Positions 7,566 through 14,955 of a stretch of DNA of 64,000 bases are shown piece by piece. The notes beneath the pieces are model-generated. The model worked only from the letters and a program-made list of their open reading frames with translations. It made no database searches and was not told the DNA's origin. Each line of letters opens with the position of its first letter. Position 1 is the stretch's first letter. The stretch is from Pseudolactococcus insecticola (GTDB taxonomy: Bacteria; Bacillota; Bacilli; Lactobacillales; Streptococcaceae): NCBI RefSeq assembly GCF_011170065.1, contig NZ_BLLH01000009.1:35594-99593 (forward strand). Direction: 5' to 3'. Position numbers and translations under genes: made by a program.

Positions 7566-8183
7566 TTATTTTAAAAGCCTGATTTTTATATAATCATACA
7601 CTGCCATTAGGACAATCACTAAGCTAACTCCCATACCGAATGCTGCGCTAGATTTTACTGCATTAGCAGTTTCTCCCGTCCAGGTCAGGAGTGCATTTTG
7701 CGTCAATACTAAAGAAGTCAAAGCGTCAGAAAAGGCCATTTGCTTAAGCAATGTTAAAGCATGATTATTATAGCGATTCACTCTGGAAAGTGAGGTGATG
7801 GCAATGCCTAATTTGATGAAGGTAAATAGTGGCACAAAAAAGATAACTGACCCACTGTAGACGTCCGGTTTACCATAGTAAAAGTCATAGATGCTAACAA
7901 AAAAATAGGCAACGCCTAAGCCAAACAAGAAATACACTGAAGTAAAAGATGGCATGTTATGCTGCATAGTCCGCAAGGCCACATAGTGCCTTAAACCAGA
8001 AATGCGACTCAAAATGAAGGCGATTTGATAAATACCCGTCACCATCATCAAATGAATATCATGATAATGACCAAATATAATCTGGAAAAACACCATACCA
8101 ATGTTTACCAAAAGACCTAGAAGGGCGTAAAACGCCATTCTGTCTTCTTTTAAACTAAAATGACGCTGAATAAATTTTTTCAT
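7566..8183 (-). CDS. Unknown integral membrane protein
   Basis: A 205-residue protein with a basic N-terminus (MKKFIQRHFSLKEDR) and about five or six hydrophobic segments (roughly residues 17-37, 44-60, 78-100, 110-130, 145-165, 178-200). It is likely to sit in the cytoplasmic membrane with short loops. I do not recognise the family and see no catalytic motif. It is a single-gene unit with its own promoter and terminator. The promoter has the same operator position as the EIIA-EIIC operon, and it is divergent from nagE, so a role tied to amino-sugar or beta-glucoside use is possible. The ribosome site is weak. Confidence 0.75.
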   Translation of the reverse strand: MKKFIQRHFSLKEDRMAFYALLGLLVNIGMVFFQIIFGHYHDIHLMMVTGIYQIAFILSRISGLRHYVALRTMQHNMPSFTSVYFLFGLGVAYFFVSIYDFYYGKPDVYSGSVIFFVPLFTFIKLGIAITSLSRVNRYNNHALTLLKQMAFSDALTSLVLTQNALLTWTGETANAVKSSAAFGMGVSLVIVLMAVYDYIKIRLLK

Positions 8184-8243
8184 GTCTGTATACTTTCGCT
8201 TATGTCGGCTGAAATATCTGACTGATTAAACCGTTTTATTGCT

Positions 8244-8285
8244 AGTTTAGCGAGTGTCTGTCGTTTTGTCAAGTGGTAAATACCA
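8244..8285 (-). promoter_or_regulatory. Promoter and operator of the unknown membrane protein
   Basis: Minus strand: TTGACA (8272-8267), 17-bp spacer, TAAACT (8249-8244). TGGTAAATACCA (8274-8285) sits one base upstream of the -35, as at 7445-7456. The element also lies 39 bp upstream of the nagE -35 on the other strand, so it can serve both directions. Confidence 0.75.
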
Positions 8286-8323
8286 ATTTTTGAAAACACT
8301 TTGAATTTATTTCAGAAAACATC

Positions 8324-8414
8324 TTGACGTCTGTCAGAAAATATGACATAATAAACAAGGACATATCAAGAATTTTCTGAAAATTACTTGATGATAGATA
8401 AGGATTCTATCTAT
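8324..8414 (+). promoter_or_regulatory. nagE promoter and leader with a perfect CodY box
   Basis: TTGACG (8324-8329), 17-bp spacer, CATAAT (8347-8352). The leader contains AATTTTCTGAAAATT (8371-8385), an exact match to the lactococcal CodY box, about 12 nt after the expected start point. This is a position for roadblock repression. It also contains a small hairpin (ATAGATA 8394-8400 with TATCTAT 8408-8414) before the ribosome site GAGGG. Confidence 0.8.
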
Positions 8415-8440
8415 AAAATGTAAAAAAGTGAGGGAAAAAG

Positions 8441-10429
8441 ATGAAATCATATTTGCAAAGAATGGGACGTAGTCTCATGTTACCGGTCGCGGTGCTGCCA
8501 GTCGCTGCGATTTTCATGGGGATTGGCTACTGGATTGATCCGTCAGGTTGGGGAAGTGGCAACGTTGTATCCGCCTTTCTGATCAAGGCTGGGTCGTCAA
8601 TCATTGACAACATGGCGCTCCTTTTTGCAGTCGGTCTTGGACTTGGTATGTCAAAAGACAAGGACGGTTCTGCCGCCCTGAGTGGTCTTGTGGCCTTTCT
8701 AGTTGTCACGACACTTCTTGCGCCTGATAGCGTTGCTATGTTTTTGGGCGAAAAAGTGACAGCGGTTGATCCGGCATTCACGAAAATCAAGACGCAAGCC
8801 ATCGGAATTATCTGTGGGCTAATCGCAGCAACATGTTACAATCGTTTTTCAAATGTCAAGTTGCCAACAGCCTTGTCTTTCTTTTCAGGAAAACGCTTGG
8901 CACCAATCATGACTGCATTTTTCTCAATGATTGCAGCAGGGATCTTATTCTTTGTTTGGCCAGCTGTTTACAATGCACTTGTCGCATTTGGTAAAGTCAT
9001 TGTCGATATGGGACCAGTCGGTGCGGGTATCTACGGATTTTTGAACAGGATTTTGATCGTGACAGGTCTGCACCATGCGCTGAACTCAGTGTTCTGGTTT
9101 GACGTTGCTGGGATCAATGACATCGGGAATTTCTGGGCATCAAAAGGCGTTAAGGGCGTAACGGGCATGTATCAGGCTGGATTCTTCCCAGTGATGATGT
9201 TTGGCTTGCCTGCTGGGGCGTTTGCTATGTATAAAAATGCTCGTCCTGAGCACAAAAAAACGACGGCATCTTTGATGTTAGCCGCTGGATTTGCCTCATT
9301 TTTCACGGGTGTGACTGAACCGCTTGAGTTTGCCTTCATGTTTGCTGCTTTTCCGCTCTATGTGATTCACTCTGTTCTGACGGGCTTGTCGCTCTTTATC
9401 GCAGCGTTCTTTCACTGGACGGCTGGCTTCGCCTTTTCTGCGGGTCTTGTCGACTACCTGCTGAGCTTGCGGATTCCGATTGCTAACTATCCGCTCATGC
9501 TCCTGGTTCAAGGTGTTGTCTTTGCGTTTATTTATTACTTCGTGTTTGATTTTGCCATTAAAAAATTCAACTTGATGACGCCAGGTCGTGAGATTGGTTC
9601 TGATGAAACGGATGAGGATCTGGACGATGCGGACAGCAGTTTTGACGATAAGTTTGCAGCACTTGCAAGTAAACTCCTAGTCGGACTTGGTGGTTCTGAA
9701 AACTTAGCGACGATTGATAACTGTACGACGCGTCTGCGTTTGACGGTCAATGATACTCAGAAAGTCGACGTCGATAAAATCAAAAAAACGGGTGTGCCAG
9801 GTGTCCGTGTCCTTGATGACACGAATGTGCAGATTATCGTAGGTACCGAAGTCCAGTTTGTCGCAGATGAACTGACAAAACGTCACACAGGTCAAGCAGT
9901 ATCAACAAGTAAAACAACAACGTCAGCATCACCAGTAACGCTACAAAGCGTCAGCATCTCTGACGAGAAAGAGCTCGCCTTTTCAGCCGTTGCAACAGGT
10001 GAAATTGAGCCATTGTCTGCAGTCAATGATGGCGTATTTTCAGAAAAAATGATGGGTGATGGCTTTGCGATTATCCCTTCTGACGACACGGTGACGTCAC
10101 CAATTGACGGACAGGTTACAACGATTTTTCCGACGAAACATGCGTTTGGTCTCTTGTCTGACAATGGTGTTGAAGTGCTTGTACATATCGGTCTTGATAC
10201 AGTTGAGCTTGCAGGTGCACCGTTTGACGTCAAAGTCATAGAAGGTAGCCAAGTCAAAGCTGGTCAAACACTTGCACTTGTTGATTTTGCAGCGGTCAAA
10301 TCTGCTGGCAAAAAAACAGACATCATCGTCGTTATCACAAACTCTGACACCATTTCACACTTTGACTTTAGCAAAACAAGTGGTCAAGTCGCATCAGGTG
10401 ATGCGCTCGGATCGATTACTAAAAAATAG
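8441..10429 (+). CDS. nagE: PTS EIICBA transporter, N-acetylglucosamine/glucose family
   Basis: A 662-residue three-domain permease. EIIC (about 1-385) has the start YLQRMGRSLMLPVAVLPVAA and the segment TGVTEPLEFAFMF. EIIB (about 405-485) has its phosphorylated Cys in IDNCTTRLRL. EIIA (about 515-662) has its His in VLVHIGLDTV. It imports and phosphorylates a hexose. The EIIC resembles streptococcal GlcNAc permeases more than glucose (PtsG) or trehalose permeases, but the substrate is inferred. It is a single gene with a strong ribosome site. Its promoter region holds the shared operator and a perfect CodY box. Confidence 0.88.
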   Translation: MKSYLQRMGRSLMLPVAVLPVAAIFMGIGYWIDPSGWGSGNVVSAFLIKAGSSIIDNMALLFAVGLGLGMSKDKDGSAALSGLVAFLVVTTLLAPDSVAMFLGEKVTAVDPAFTKIKTQAIGIICGLIAATCYNRFSNVKLPTALSFFSGKRLAPIMTAFFSMIAAGILFFVWPAVYNALVAFGKVIVDMGPVGAGIYGFLNRILIVTGLHHALNSVFWFDVAGINDIGNFWASKGVKGVTGMYQAGFFPVMMFGLPAGAFAMYKNARPEHKKTTASLMLAAGFASFFTGVTEPLEFAFMFAAFPLYVIHSVLTGLSLFIAAFFHWTAGFAFSAGLVDYLLSLRIPIANYPLMLLVQGVVFAFIYYFVFDFAIKKFNLMTPGREIGSDETDEDLDDADSSFDDKFAALASKLLVGLGGSENLATIDNCTTRLRLTVNDTQKVDVDKIKKTGVPGVRVLDDTNVQIIVGTEVQFVADELTKRHTGQAVSTSKTTTSASPVTLQSVSISDEKELAFSAVATGEIEPLSAVNDGVFSEKMMGDGFAIIPSDDTVTSPIDGQVTTIFPTKHAFGLLSDNGVEVLVHIGLDTVELAGAPFDVKVIEGSQVKAGQTLALVDFAAVKSAGKKTDIIVVITNSDTISHFDFSKTSGQVASGDALGSITKK

Positions 10430-10527
10430 TTGACAGAAATTTTAAAATGTGAGATGATAAATGTGGTTAGAGGACGGTTTCACAATCAAGTAAAACGTTT
10501 TCAAAAACCAGCACAATCTGCTATAAT
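10430..10527 (+). promoter_or_regulatory. Two promoters and a cre-like site before the small repeat protein
   Basis: TTGACA (10430-10435) with GATGAT 17 bp later, and a second extended -10, TGC plus TATAAT (10519-10527). The sequence GTAAAACGTTTTCA (10490-10503) matches most of the cre consensus and overlaps the -35 region of the second promoter, so CcpA repression is likely. Confidence 0.55.
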
Positions 10528-10581
10528 AAAAGTATAGAAGTAGTGCAAGCATATCACAAAAAAGAAGACGAGGTGATGCCA

Positions 10582-10746
10582 ATGAATCCTGAGGATATTT
10601 TGGACAAAATCAAAGATGTCGTTCCGGACGATATTGAAAAAAAGATTAAAGACGTCGCACCTGATGCGATTAACAAAATCAAAGACGTTGTACCTGATGA
10701 CATCGAAAAGAAAGTAACCGATGCACTTGGTAAATTTGGCTTATAA
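10582..10746 (+). CDS. Small acidic repeat protein, 54 residues, unknown function
   Basis: I chose ATG 10582 because AGACGAGG ends 8 nt before it; the longer in-frame starts at 10543 and 10576 have no usable site. The protein is three near-repeats of 11-12 residues (KIKDVVPDDIEK, KIKDVAPDAIN, KIKDVVPDDIEK) followed by KVTDALGKFGL. It has no Cys and no signal peptide. Each unit has alternating charged and aliphatic residues with Pro in the middle, suggesting short amphipathic helices joined at prolines. I do not recognise a family. It has its own promoters with a cre-like site and its own terminator, so it is a real single-gene unit. Confidence 0.75.
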   Translation: MNPEDILDKIKDVVPDDIEKKIKDVAPDAINKIKDVVPDDIEKKVTDALGKFGL

Positions 10747-10781
10747 AAAAGCGAAAACACGTTAAAAAAAGAAGATGATGA

Positions 10782-10813
10782 GATGATGAAAAACACATTT
10801 TATCATCTTTTTT
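10782..10813 (+). terminator. Terminator after the small repeat protein
   Basis: GATGAT and AAAA (10782-10793, one bulged base) pair with TTTTATCATC (10798-10807), followed by six T. The -10 of the antiporter gene begins 3 nt later. Confidence 0.7.
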
Positions 10814-10827
10814 GATACAATAATTTT
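10813..10827 (+). promoter_or_regulatory. Extended -10 promoter of the antiporter gene (leaderless)
   Basis: TGA plus TACAAT (10813-10821) lies 6 nt before the ATG at 10828, with no -35 match and no Shine-Dalgarno sequence. The predicted start point is the start codon itself. Confidence 0.65.
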
Positions 10828-12897
10828 ATGACTACTCTATTGATTGTTGCTGTGCTTATATTTGGTGTGATTGCGTCAAATATCGTGGCACAGTTCATCC
10901 CCAAAATACCGAAAGCTTTTATTTTGATTCTCGTTGGGATCGGGCTTTCTTTCATTGATAATTTTAATAATTTTGAGCTGGAGCCTGAGTTCTTCATGCT
11001 GATGATCATTGCGCCGCTCATGTTTATCGACGGTCAAAAGCAGTCCTTTTCTAAAATCAGGAAGCATTTTAGTGGAATCGTGCTGTTATCTGTGACCCTT
11101 GCAGTCGTGACGGCGGTTGCGGTCGGTTTTCTCACCAATGCCATCGAAGCGCTCTGGACTTTTCCTATTGCGCTTGCACTTGCGTCAATCGTGACGCCGA
11201 CGGATGCTGTCGCAGTCAAGTCCATGACGCAAAATACTGAGATGCCAGAAAAAGTCTCGCAGGCTTTGGAACTTGAGAGTTTGTTTAACGACGCGACGGG
11301 CCTAGTTTTGCTGGATCTCGCACTATCCATGTTTGCAAAAGGCAGTTTTTCGGCCATTCAGGGCATCGAGCATTTCTTGTTTGTTGCAGTTGGCGGGATT
11401 GCAGTTGGTGTTATTGCGGGACTTGTCATCGTGTCGATCCGCGTCAATGTCAACTTGCGTGCCTTTGATGCGGAAAAAATTATTTTACCGATCAGCTTGG
11501 TGACGCCATTTGTCGTCTATATTTTGGCTGAACAGGTGCACGTATCGGGGATTCTCGCAGTTGTCGCAACAGGAATCGTACATAACTGGGAGCAACAGCG
11601 TTTGCGATTGACTGCGACAAATGTCCAGCTGACCTCGCGCGCGGTCTGGTCGATTTTCTCAGATATGCTAAACGATATCGTTTTTCTGATTTTGGGCTTA
11701 TCCTTGATTTCCGTCTTTCGTGAGATTCAAAAAGCCGGCTTGGCAACGTTTTTAGGCTTGGTGCTCGTCAGTATCATCATCTATTTTTTCATGTTTGTTG
11801 TGCGGTTTGTCTGGGCGGCAATGGCGAATAACGATGCGGTTGCGTTTTTCTTTGGCAAACGGACAGATCCGCAGCACCGTTTTTATGCGAGGACCTTTGC
11901 TATATCTGGGGTACATGGGGCGGTCACGCTCGCCATGGCATTTTCACTGCCAGAAACAATCAATGGCCACGAGTTCCCGTTTCGAGAAGAAGTGATTATC
12001 ATCGCAACGCTTGTGATTTTTCTGAGTTTGATTGTCTCAAGTATTGTCTTACCAAGGATGTTGCCTGAGAAGAAGACAGATTACAGTGAAGCTGAAATCG
12101 CAAATGTCAGAAATGAGATGGTTGACTTCGCAACGGTTCAGGTCAGAAATACAATAGATGATCGAAATGTCAGAGAAGAGTTGACCGAGCAGCTCTTGTC
12201 TCAAAAAGGATTGCCAGTCGACCGAGACAGCACCATGGCCGACTATAAACTGCTCATGCTTGATACGAAAAAGCAACTATATGACTTTGTGCAGTCGCCT
12301 GAGATTGCGGCGCAGTATAGCAGTGATGCGATAGCGATTTTTGAAAAAATGATTGACAGGATTTCAGCAGATGGTAAAAACGGGCCAAATCAAGACTTGC
12401 GACGTGTGATTTCACGCTATTATCGCACGCTCAATCGTCGTATTAAGCTGACAAGGTCCAAGTATGGCTCGCATAAAAAGACCTATCAAAGACGTGTGGC
12501 GCAGGCGAAAAAATCACCAAAATTAGCGAAAATCCGTGCGACACATGCTGAAGTGCTGAACTTGATTGACGCTGTATCAAATCACACAGATGACTATCTG
12601 GACGGTGTGCTGGTTGCGCATCTGAAAGATAAAAATGGCAGCAATGAGCACATCAATCTGGTCAGACGTATGATGAATGGCTATCTGCAACGGGCGAAAC
12701 GAAATTATAGTCCCAACCATGTGCAGGTGGATAGTGAGTTTTACATCCAAGCTTTTCAGTATGAGTATAACTTTGTCCAGCGTGAGCTTGCAAACCATCG
12801 TATCCAGCCAAGTGTGGCGCATGAGCTATATAGCGAGATTAATCAAGCGCAGATGTTACAACTACAACAACTAGAAGAGTTTGAAGTTGACGAGTAA
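10828..12897 (+). CDS. Cation:proton antiporter, CPA1 (NhaP/NHE) family
   Basis: A 689-residue membrane protein. Residues 1-410 form about 12 helices with the family motifs IVTPTDAVAVKSM (about 127-139) and ELESLFNDATGLVL (about 149-162), whose acidic residues bind the cation in CPA1 members. Residues 410-689 are a hydrophilic C-terminal domain rich in charged residues, probably regulatory. It should exchange Na+ or K+ for H+ and act in pH and salt homeostasis. It is monocistronic between two terminators. The ATG has no ribosome site and lies 6 nt after the -10. Ion specificity is not determinable here. Confidence 0.85.
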   Translation: MTTLLIVAVLIFGVIASNIVAQFIPKIPKAFILILVGIGLSFIDNFNNFELEPEFFMLMIIAPLMFIDGQKQSFSKIRKHFSGIVLLSVTLAVVTAVAVGFLTNAIEALWTFPIALALASIVTPTDAVAVKSMTQNTEMPEKVSQALELESLFNDATGLVLLDLALSMFAKGSFSAIQGIEHFLFVAVGGIAVGVIAGLVIVSIRVNVNLRAFDAEKIILPISLVTPFVVYILAEQVHVSGILAVVATGIVHNWEQQRLRLTATNVQLTSRAVWSIFSDMLNDIVFLILGLSLISVFREIQKAGLATFLGLVLVSIIIYFFMFVVRFVWAAMANNDAVAFFFGKRTDPQHRFYARTFAISGVHGAVTLAMAFSLPETINGHEFPFREEVIIIATLVIFLSLIVSSIVLPRMLPEKKTDYSEAEIANVRNEMVDFATVQVRNTIDDRNVREELTEQLLSQKGLPVDRDSTMADYKLLMLDTKKQLYDFVQSPEIAAQYSSDAIAIFEKMIDRISADGKNGPNQDLRRVISRYYRTLNRRIKLTRSKYGSHKKTYQRRVAQAKKSPKLAKIRATHAEVLNLIDAVSNHTDDYLDGVLVAHLKDKNGSNEHINLVRRMMNGYLQRAKRNYSPNHVQVDSEFYIQAFQYEYNFVQRELANHRIQPSVAHELYSEINQAQMLQLQQLEEFEVDE

Positions 12898-12939
12898 ACG
12901 CCGTGTCTTACGATGAAACGTCAGCAGGAATCCAGATAG

Positions 12940-12964
12940 AAAAGACGGCAATCGCCTGTCTTTT
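12940..12964 (+). terminator. Terminator after the antiporter gene
   Basis: AAAAGAC plus GGC (12940-12949) pairs with GCC and GTCTTTT (12954-12964) with one bulge. The following extended -10 of the next gene starts 2 nt downstream. Confidence 0.7.
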
Positions 12965-12965
12965 C

Positions 12966-12974
12966 TGATATAAT
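12966..12974 (+). promoter_or_regulatory. Extended -10 promoter of the phosphoesterase gene (leaderless)
   Basis: TGA plus TATAAT (12966-12974), 6 nt before ATG 12981. There is no good -35 because that region is the preceding terminator hairpin, and there is no Shine-Dalgarno sequence. Confidence 0.65.
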
Positions 12975-12980
12975 AAAGCT

Positions 12981-14342
12981 ATGACCACTCATGAAAACGT
13001 GCTGAAAATTTTACATCTCAACGATTTGCACTCACACTTTGAAAATTATCCTAAGATCAAGCGTTTTTTTACGGATCACGCTGACGGTTTTTCGGATGTC
13101 TTGCGCTTTGACCTTGGTGACAATGTTGATCGGTCGCATCCCTTGTCAGAAGCCACGCTTGGAAGAGCAAACGTTTCATTGATGAATGACCTTGCGCTTA
13201 CGGCTGCAACCATTGGCAACAATGAAGGTTTGGGACTGCAAAAACACATGCTCGATCAGCTTTATGACGAGGCAAACTTTGATGTTGTGCTTGCAAATCT
13301 CAAGGACGCGACGGGCGCTGAGCCAGTGCAACCAGCCTGGGCGATTGAGAAAAAGCAAGTGATAACAAGTTTTGGTATGACGATTGATATTTTCGGTCTG
13401 ACGGCGCGTTATCCACTTGCCTATCCGCATATGGGCTGGGATATTTTGGATCCTGAGTCAGTGCTTGCGGCGCAGTTATCTGCGTCTGAGGCTGACTTCA
13501 CGATTTTGCTGAGTCATCTTGGCTGGCGATTTGATGAGGCGGCTGCTGCGCGTTTTGATAATCTAGACTTGATTTTAGGCGCGCATACCCACCATGTTTA
13601 TGAGTACGGCAAGTACATCAATGGCACGATTCTTGCAGCTGCAGGGCGTTATGGTGAGCATGTTGGTGAGGTAACGCTTGTTTTTGATGATGCGTTTCAG
13701 GTCGTTCAGTCAGATGTTTTGGCTGAGAATACGCGCAATCTGGCTATAAAACCAGGCGACAAAAGCTTTGCAAAAAGCCTTGTGGCACAAGGGCACGCCC
13801 TGTTACGACAAAATAAGATTACAACACTTGCAACAGGGATTTCAAACGATTTTCCAGACCACTTGGCAACGCAGTTTGTGGCTGATATTTTCAGCGATTT
13901 TTATGCGGTGCCTGCGGTGATTATGAATAGCGGGATGATTGTCCGAGATCTGCCGCGAGATTTGACTATGGATGATTTGCACGAGATTTTGCCGCATAGT
14001 ATTCGTCTAGTCAAGTTCACGGTGACAGGGCTTGAACTGCGGAAAATCATGCTTGAGATTTATGATGTCGGCAGTTACTTGCGCACGCAACGTGTGATTG
14101 GTATGGGCTTTCGGGGCAAGGTGTTTGGGGACATTGTGACACGTGGTGTTGCCGTCCGTGATGGTCAGATTTATTATCAAGATCATCTTATTTCTGACGA
14201 AAAAAGTTATCAGATATTGGTACCTGATCAATATTATTTTGCCTCATATTTTCCAATATTAAAAAGCTCAGGGACAGCAGAAATCCAATTTCCAAGATTC
14301 ATGCGTGAAATTGTCGCTGAATCGCTAAAAGCAGAAAAATAG
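12981..14342 (+). CDS. Bifunctional metallophosphatase / 5'-nucleotidase family protein
   Basis: A 453-residue cytoplasmic protein with the calcineurin-like metallophosphatase domain at residues 7-230. The metal ligands are LHLNDLHSH, GDNVDRS, GNNEG, LSHLG and LGAHTHH, in the family order. The C-terminal 5'-nucleotidase domain (about 260-440) would bind the nucleotide. There is no signal peptide, unlike exported UshA proteins, so it resembles the intracellular YunD group. It may hydrolyse nucleotides, UDP-sugars or related phosphoesters. It starts a run with the YutD-like gene 11 nt downstream. The ATG lacks a ribosome site. Confidence 0.85.
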   Translation: MTTHENVLKILHLNDLHSHFENYPKIKRFFTDHADGFSDVLRFDLGDNVDRSHPLSEATLGRANVSLMNDLALTAATIGNNEGLGLQKHMLDQLYDEANFDVVLANLKDATGAEPVQPAWAIEKKQVITSFGMTIDIFGLTARYPLAYPHMGWDILDPESVLAAQLSASEADFTILLSHLGWRFDEAAAARFDNLDLILGAHTHHVYEYGKYINGTILAAAGRYGEHVGEVTLVFDDAFQVVQSDVLAENTRNLAIKPGDKSFAKSLVAQGHALLRQNKITTLATGISNDFPDHLATQFVADIFSDFYAVPAVIMNSGMIVRDLPRDLTMDDLHEILPHSIRLVKFTVTGLELRKIMLEIYDVGSYLRTQRVIGMGFRGKVFGDIVTRGVAVRDGQIYYQDHLISDEKSYQILVPDQYYFASYFPILKSSGTAEIQFPRFMREIVAESLKAEK

Positions 14343-14353
14343 AAAGAACAGAT

Positions 14354-14932
14354 ATGGCAAAAGTAATTCCAGAAGAAGAAAAAAATTATAATAAATTTCC
14401 AGGTGAGCGCGTGATTGTTATGGATGACGTTGTAACGATTGGTGACAAAGTTTTTCATCTCGTCTACAACCACAACGAGGGGTTTGACAAGGAAAAATTA
14501 GCGCAGCGCTATGCTGATATTTTTGCAAAATATGACTATCTGGTTGGCGACTGGGGACACGAACAACTGCGCCTCAAAGGATTTTTTTCCACATCGCGCA
14601 AGAAAATGGCGGATGACTTAAAAATCACGCATTTGGAAGATTACATCAAAGAATACATGAACTTTGGCGCGGCATTTTTTGTGCTCAAACGCATGAGAAG
14701 TAAGGACATCAAGCGTGAAGAAGCCTTTTTGGACGAAAAGATCTATGAAGTGAAGACGCCGTCAGAGCCTAAAAAACGTCGTCAGAATAACAGAAAACCA
14801 TTTGTACAGAAAGAAAAGTCAGTCAAAGTCCACGAGCCAATCGCAGCTATCAAGAGTGACACGCACAAGGAATCACATCAGAAAAATGCCAGCAAGCGAC
14901 CAGCTTTCACGGTTAGAACGCGGAATAAATAG
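14354..14932 (+). CDS. YutD-like protein (DUF1027)
   Basis: A 192-residue soluble protein. Residues 1-120 match the YutD/DUF1027 family in pattern: VTIGDKVFHLVYNHNEGFD, then YLVGDWGHEQLRLKGFF and a conserved C-terminal helix LEDYIKEYMNFGAAFFVLKR. Residues 130-192 are a lysine- and arginine-rich, low-complexity tail (PKKRRQNNRKPF), which may bind nucleic acid. The function of the family is unknown; in Bacillus it also sits near yunD. It follows the phosphoesterase gene by 11 nt and is probably translated from the same mRNA. Confidence 0.75.
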   Translation: MAKVIPEEEKNYNKFPGERVIVMDDVVTIGDKVFHLVYNHNEGFDKEKLAQRYADIFAKYDYLVGDWGHEQLRLKGFFSTSRKKMADDLKITHLEDYIKEYMNFGAAFFVLKRMRSKDIKREEAFLDEKIYEVKTPSEPKKRRQNNRKPFVQKEKSVKVHEPIAAIKSDTHKESHQKNASKRPAFTVRTRNK

Positions 14933-14955
14933 CGCAAACAGTGGGGAGGTAGCAA

